A stretch of 64,000 bases of DNA, from contig JBKEEJ010000007.1 of assembly GCA_047777345.1 (NCBI GenBank), forward strand, positions 1 to 64,000, given 5' to 3'. Origin of the DNA: Anaerocolumna sp047777345. GTDB taxonomy: Bacteria; Bacillota; Clostridia; Lachnospirales; Lachnospiraceae. Numbering within the stretch: the stretch's first letter is position 1; each line of letters starts with the position of its first letter. The notes beneath the pieces were generated by a model. The model was not told the DNA's origin. It did not search any database and saw only the letters and a list, made by a program, of their open reading frames with translations. Made by a program: the position numbers and the translations under genes. Positions 61,609 to 64,000 of the stretch are shown here, piece by piece.

Positions 61609-63342
61609 ATGGAAAAACACTTATTAAAGAAAAGAATTGATGCGGCAGCAGGCAGAATTCCTGCTGACTTGGTAATTAAAAACTGTAAAATTATTGATGT
61701 TTATAATTCTGCCATTATTGAAGGCAAAAGTATTGCTGTTACAGATGGATATATTGTGGGAATTGGTGATTATGAAGGCAGGCAAACAATTGATGCGAAA
61801 GGACGATATGCTGCGCCGGGATTTATTGACGGCCATATCCATATCGAATCATCCTATGTTACTCCGGAAGAAATCGGCAGACTCCTGGTTCCCCATGGCA
61901 CCACGACTATTATTGCCGATCCCCATGAAATTGTAAATGTGTGCGGCATAACCGGTTTAAATTATATGCTGGAAGCTTCCAAGGGAGGAAAACTTGATAT
62001 CCGTTATATGCTTCCATCCTGTGTACCGGCGACTCCTTTTGAAAATGCCGGTGCCGTATTGGATGCGGAAGGAATGAAAAAACCTATTAAAGATTCCCGA
62101 ATTCTTGGACTGGGTGAATTTATGAATTATACGGGTGTTGTGGAGGCAGAGGATGAGGTTTTAAATAAGCTTTTGCTGGCTATGAACGAAGGAAAAATTA
62201 TTGACGGCCATAGTCCTGCTTTGGCAGGAAAAGAGTTAAATGCCTATGCATCCTGCGGAATCCGTACCGATCATGAATGTTCCACTGTAGAAGAAATGGT
62301 TGACCGCCTTTCCCGGGGCCTGTACATTCTCCTTAGAGAAGGTTCTGCCTGCCATAACCTGCGTACACTTTTAAAGGCTGTCACACCGGCTAACAGCCGA
62401 CGCTGTCTGTTATGCTCGGATGACAGGCAGCCTGAAACTATTTTAAGATTGGGGCACCTGGACAATCATCTTCGCATTTGTGTGGAAGAAGGAATCTCCC
62501 CCATTATTGCCATTCAGATGGCCAGCCTCAATGCGGCGGAATGTTACGGCCTCATTGACAGAGGAGCCATAGCACCCGGCCTTCGGGCTGATATTGTGTT
62601 GCTGGATGATTTGCATGATTTTAAGGCCCACCAGGTATTTATAAAAGGAGAGGAAGTTGCAAGAGAAGGCAAATACCTGCCGGAAATAAAGCGGTGCGAT
62701 ATTTCGGCGGTACAAGGGCGTTTCTATGTAAAAGACTTTTCCGTTGATAAGTTAAGAATGAAAATCCGTTCAGATAAGGTAAATGTGATTGACCTTCTTC
62801 CCGGCGGGGTTGTAACGGCAAAAGGCACAGCAGAAATAGAACTTAGTGAGAATGGAGATTTTATCTGGAATCCGGAACAGGATATTGTAAAAATTGCGGT
62901 TATAGAAAGACACAAGGGAACAGGAAATGTAGGTCTTGGACTGCTTCGGGGATATGGAATCCGGACGGGGGCTGTTGCTTTGTCTGTTGCCCATGACTCT
63001 CATAACATTATTACTGTGGGAACCAATGACGAAGATATGGCCCTGGCGGTAGAAAACCTCGTAGGACAGGGTGGGGGTATTATCCTTGTAAAAAATGGAA
63101 CAGTCATTAATTCCATGCCAATGGTGGCAGGGGGAATTATGACTGACCAGACTGGTGAATGGGTCAGCAATAAGTTAGCTCAAATTCATCAGGATGCATA
63201 TGAGAAACTTGGAATCAGCCAGGAAGTGGAGCCGGTAATGACACTGTGCTTTATGTCGCTGGCTGTAATACCTGAAATTAAGGTTACCGACAAGGGACTT
63301 TTTGATGTTACCAAACATACTTTTATTCCTATTGAAGCATGA
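61609..63342 (+). CDS. ade: Adenine deaminase
   Basis: Ade deaminates adenine to hypoxanthine for purine salvage. The 577-residue length and order fit the bacterial Ade family of amidohydrolases: PGFIDGHIHIESSYV (metal-binding His pair, about residues 71-85), IADPHEIVNV, GLGEFMNY, DGHSPAL, DHECSTVEE and LCSDDRQPETI, and the C-terminal GLGLLRGYG domain. AAGGTGAA precedes the start. Transcription is predicted to pass a purine riboswitch and terminator, so guanine or hypoxanthine level would control adenine breakdown. Confidence 0.95.
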   Translation: MEKHLLKKRIDAAAGRIPADLVIKNCKIIDVYNSAIIEGKSIAVTDGYIVGIGDYEGRQTIDAKGRYAAPGFIDGHIHIESSYVTPEEIGRLLVPHGTTTIIADPHEIVNVCGITGLNYMLEASKGGKLDIRYMLPSCVPATPFENAGAVLDAEGMKKPIKDSRILGLGEFMNYTGVVEAEDEVLNKLLLAMNEGKIIDGHSPALAGKELNAYASCGIRTDHECSTVEEMVDRLSRGLYILLREGSACHNLRTLLKAVTPANSRRCLLCSDDRQPETILRLGHLDNHLRICVEEGISPIIAIQMASLNAAECYGLIDRGAIAPGLRADIVLLDDLHDFKAHQVFIKGEEVAREGKYLPEIKRCDISAVQGRFYVKDFSVDKLRMKIRSDKVNVIDLLPGGVVTAKGTAEIELSENGDFIWNPEQDIVKIAVIERHKGTGNVGLGLLRGYGIRTGAVALSVAHDSHNIITVGTNDEDMALAVENLVGQGGGIILVKNGTVINSMPMVAGGIMTDQTGEWVSNKLAQIHQDAYEKLGISQEVEPVMTLCFMSLAVIPEIKVTDKGLFDVTKHTFIPIEA

Positions 63343-63392
63343 AAAGGGGATAGAAAGTTCTTTCATCAGAAGCCTGTAAGTCTAGCAAAAAA

Positions 63393-63474
63393 GAGGCTGT
63401 TGCAAAATATATTCCAATGCTACAGGTTGCAAAATTCCTGTGCATAAACCTACATGTTGCAACAGCCTTTTTTT
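63393..63474. terminator. Long-loop inverted repeat after ade
   Basis: AGGCTGTTGCAA (63393-63404) and TTGCAACAGCCT (63456-63467) are perfectly complementary and followed by TTTTTTT. It can end ade and, read in reverse, the gene at 63537. The sequence GAGGCTGTTGCAA is also common at insertion sequence ends, so it may be a small MITE-like element used as terminator. Confidence 0.7.
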
Positions 63475-63536
63475 TGATGTGTCAGAATAACAGTTGTAAG
63501 TACATATAAAGGTGAAACTTCCAGGTTAAATTGTAA

Positions 63537-64000
63537 TTATAGTTTTATATTTTCAGATGGAGATGCAAATGGACCAGGGATAACATGAATACCACGGTGA
63601 TTTCCGAAAAAGTCCGCATCGAAGCGTATTGGTGTTCCGTCAGGGTTTTCATAGTATTCTTCCGGTTCGAAGGCCTTGCCCAGTATTTTCGTATTAATCA
63701 TCCGGGCATTAAAATCTTTCAGGTATTCAAATACGTTTGTGTTCAGATAATATTCACCGTCTTTTTCCACCAGTTCAACCTTAAGATCAGGATCATTTTT
63801 TTCAATGAAGAGGCCATTTACTTCATTTTTCCATGGTTTTGCCCCGTTCAAATATACGTTACCTTCGCTCCAAATCGGCAGATGACCTGAATGAGCAGGC
63901 TCCAAAGCTCTCATGTTCGGACGCTTGGTAAAATCAAACTGCCCAATCCATTCCTCATAGGTTGGATACTCATCAAAAACGTGGGTGCCCACAAGTCTGT
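63537..64000 (-). CDS. C-terminal part of an unrecognised protein (5' end outside window)
   Basis: The frame is open to the window edge and ends at 63537, so the GTG near 63992 is not necessarily a start. About 154 residues are visible: RPNMRALEPAHSGHLPIWSE, VYLNGAKPWKNEVNGLFIEK and DADFFGNHRGIHVIPGPFAS. It has no membrane segment in this part. I do not recognise the family; a secreted or cytoplasmic enzyme is possible. Confidence 0.6.
   Translation of the reverse strand, partial: RLVGTHVFDEYPTYEEWIGQFDFTKRPNMRALEPAHSGHLPIWSEGNVYLNGAKPWKNEVNGLFIEKNDPDLKVELVEKDGEYYLNTNVFEYLKDFNARMINTKILGKAFEPEEYYENPDGTPIRFDADFFGNHRGIHVIPGPFASPSENIKL

Noticed and set aside
1..64000. tRNA or rRNA genes
   Set aside because: I found no cloverleaf with GGTTCGA-type T-loop and no rRNA-like conserved stretch on either strand by eye.

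Overview
The window looks like a chromosome segment of an anaerobic, low-GC Gram-positive bacterium of the Clostridia (Bacillota). Evidence for this is the AT-rich sequence, strong AGGAGG-type ribosome binding sites, IS21, ISLre2 and IS6-like elements, a cluster of large serine recombinases, a permuted PstS of a kind I associate with Clostridia, a short ThiC, an ECF S component and an OadB-type sodium pump subunit. I do not assign a species. I recognise no rRNA, tRNA or CRISPR array.

Layout. (1) 1-11.75 kb is a decayed defence island: type I restriction genes hsdS and hsdR broken by at least seven single-base shifts, then an uncharacterised protein of about 938 residues (one shift) next to a helicase of about 1,590 residues with a C-terminal DUF1998/MZB zinc module (one shift), then the 3' stub of another restriction enzyme. 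(2) 11.8-32.05 kb is mobile DNA around core genes: an IS21 element, recombinase remnants, the methionine genes metE-metF with a LysR regulator, an SDR enzyme, a cluster of resistance-type single genes (nucleotidyltransferase, methyltransferase, Vat-like acetyltransferase, CPBP protease) punctuated by short repeats, then three consecutive serine recombinase genes and a second istB copy. Near-identical direct repeats at 13.47-14.95 and 30.78-32.05 kb bracket about 16 kb including metE-metF. (3) 32.1-38.7 kb is an intact phosphate operon, pstS-C-A-B-phoU-phoP-phoR, with tandem PhoP-type hexamers upstream. (4) 38.7-51.1 kb holds methyltransferases, a TetR regulator with twin operators controlling two alpha/beta hydrolases, a DUF362 ferredoxin, thiC with a structured leader that is not a TPP riboswitch, and an ISLre2 element inserted in a repeated intergenic sequence with a 9-bp target duplication. 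(5) 51.7-64 kb holds an ECF S component, an oadG-oadB pair, a nitroreductase, a structured RNA ahead of an SDR gene, a glycosyltransferase-PlsC fusion, a methyltransferase, an internally deleted PEP/pyruvate-binding gene, adenine deaminase behind a purine riboswitch, and the 3' end of an unrecognised gene.

How the parts work together. The clear functional units are methionine synthesis (MetF supplies methyl-THF to MetE; a dyad at metE and another beside lysR suggest LysR control), phosphate uptake and sensing (Pst plus PhoU/PhoP/PhoR), the TetR-hydrolase regulon, and purine salvage (riboswitch plus Ade). The rest is accessory DNA with many truncated genes and three families of repeated intergenic sequence. 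The best leads for something undescribed are the helicase/938-residue protein pair, the repeat-punctuated resistance-type cassettes, and the unassigned RNA structures at 55.99-56.10 kb and upstream of thiC.
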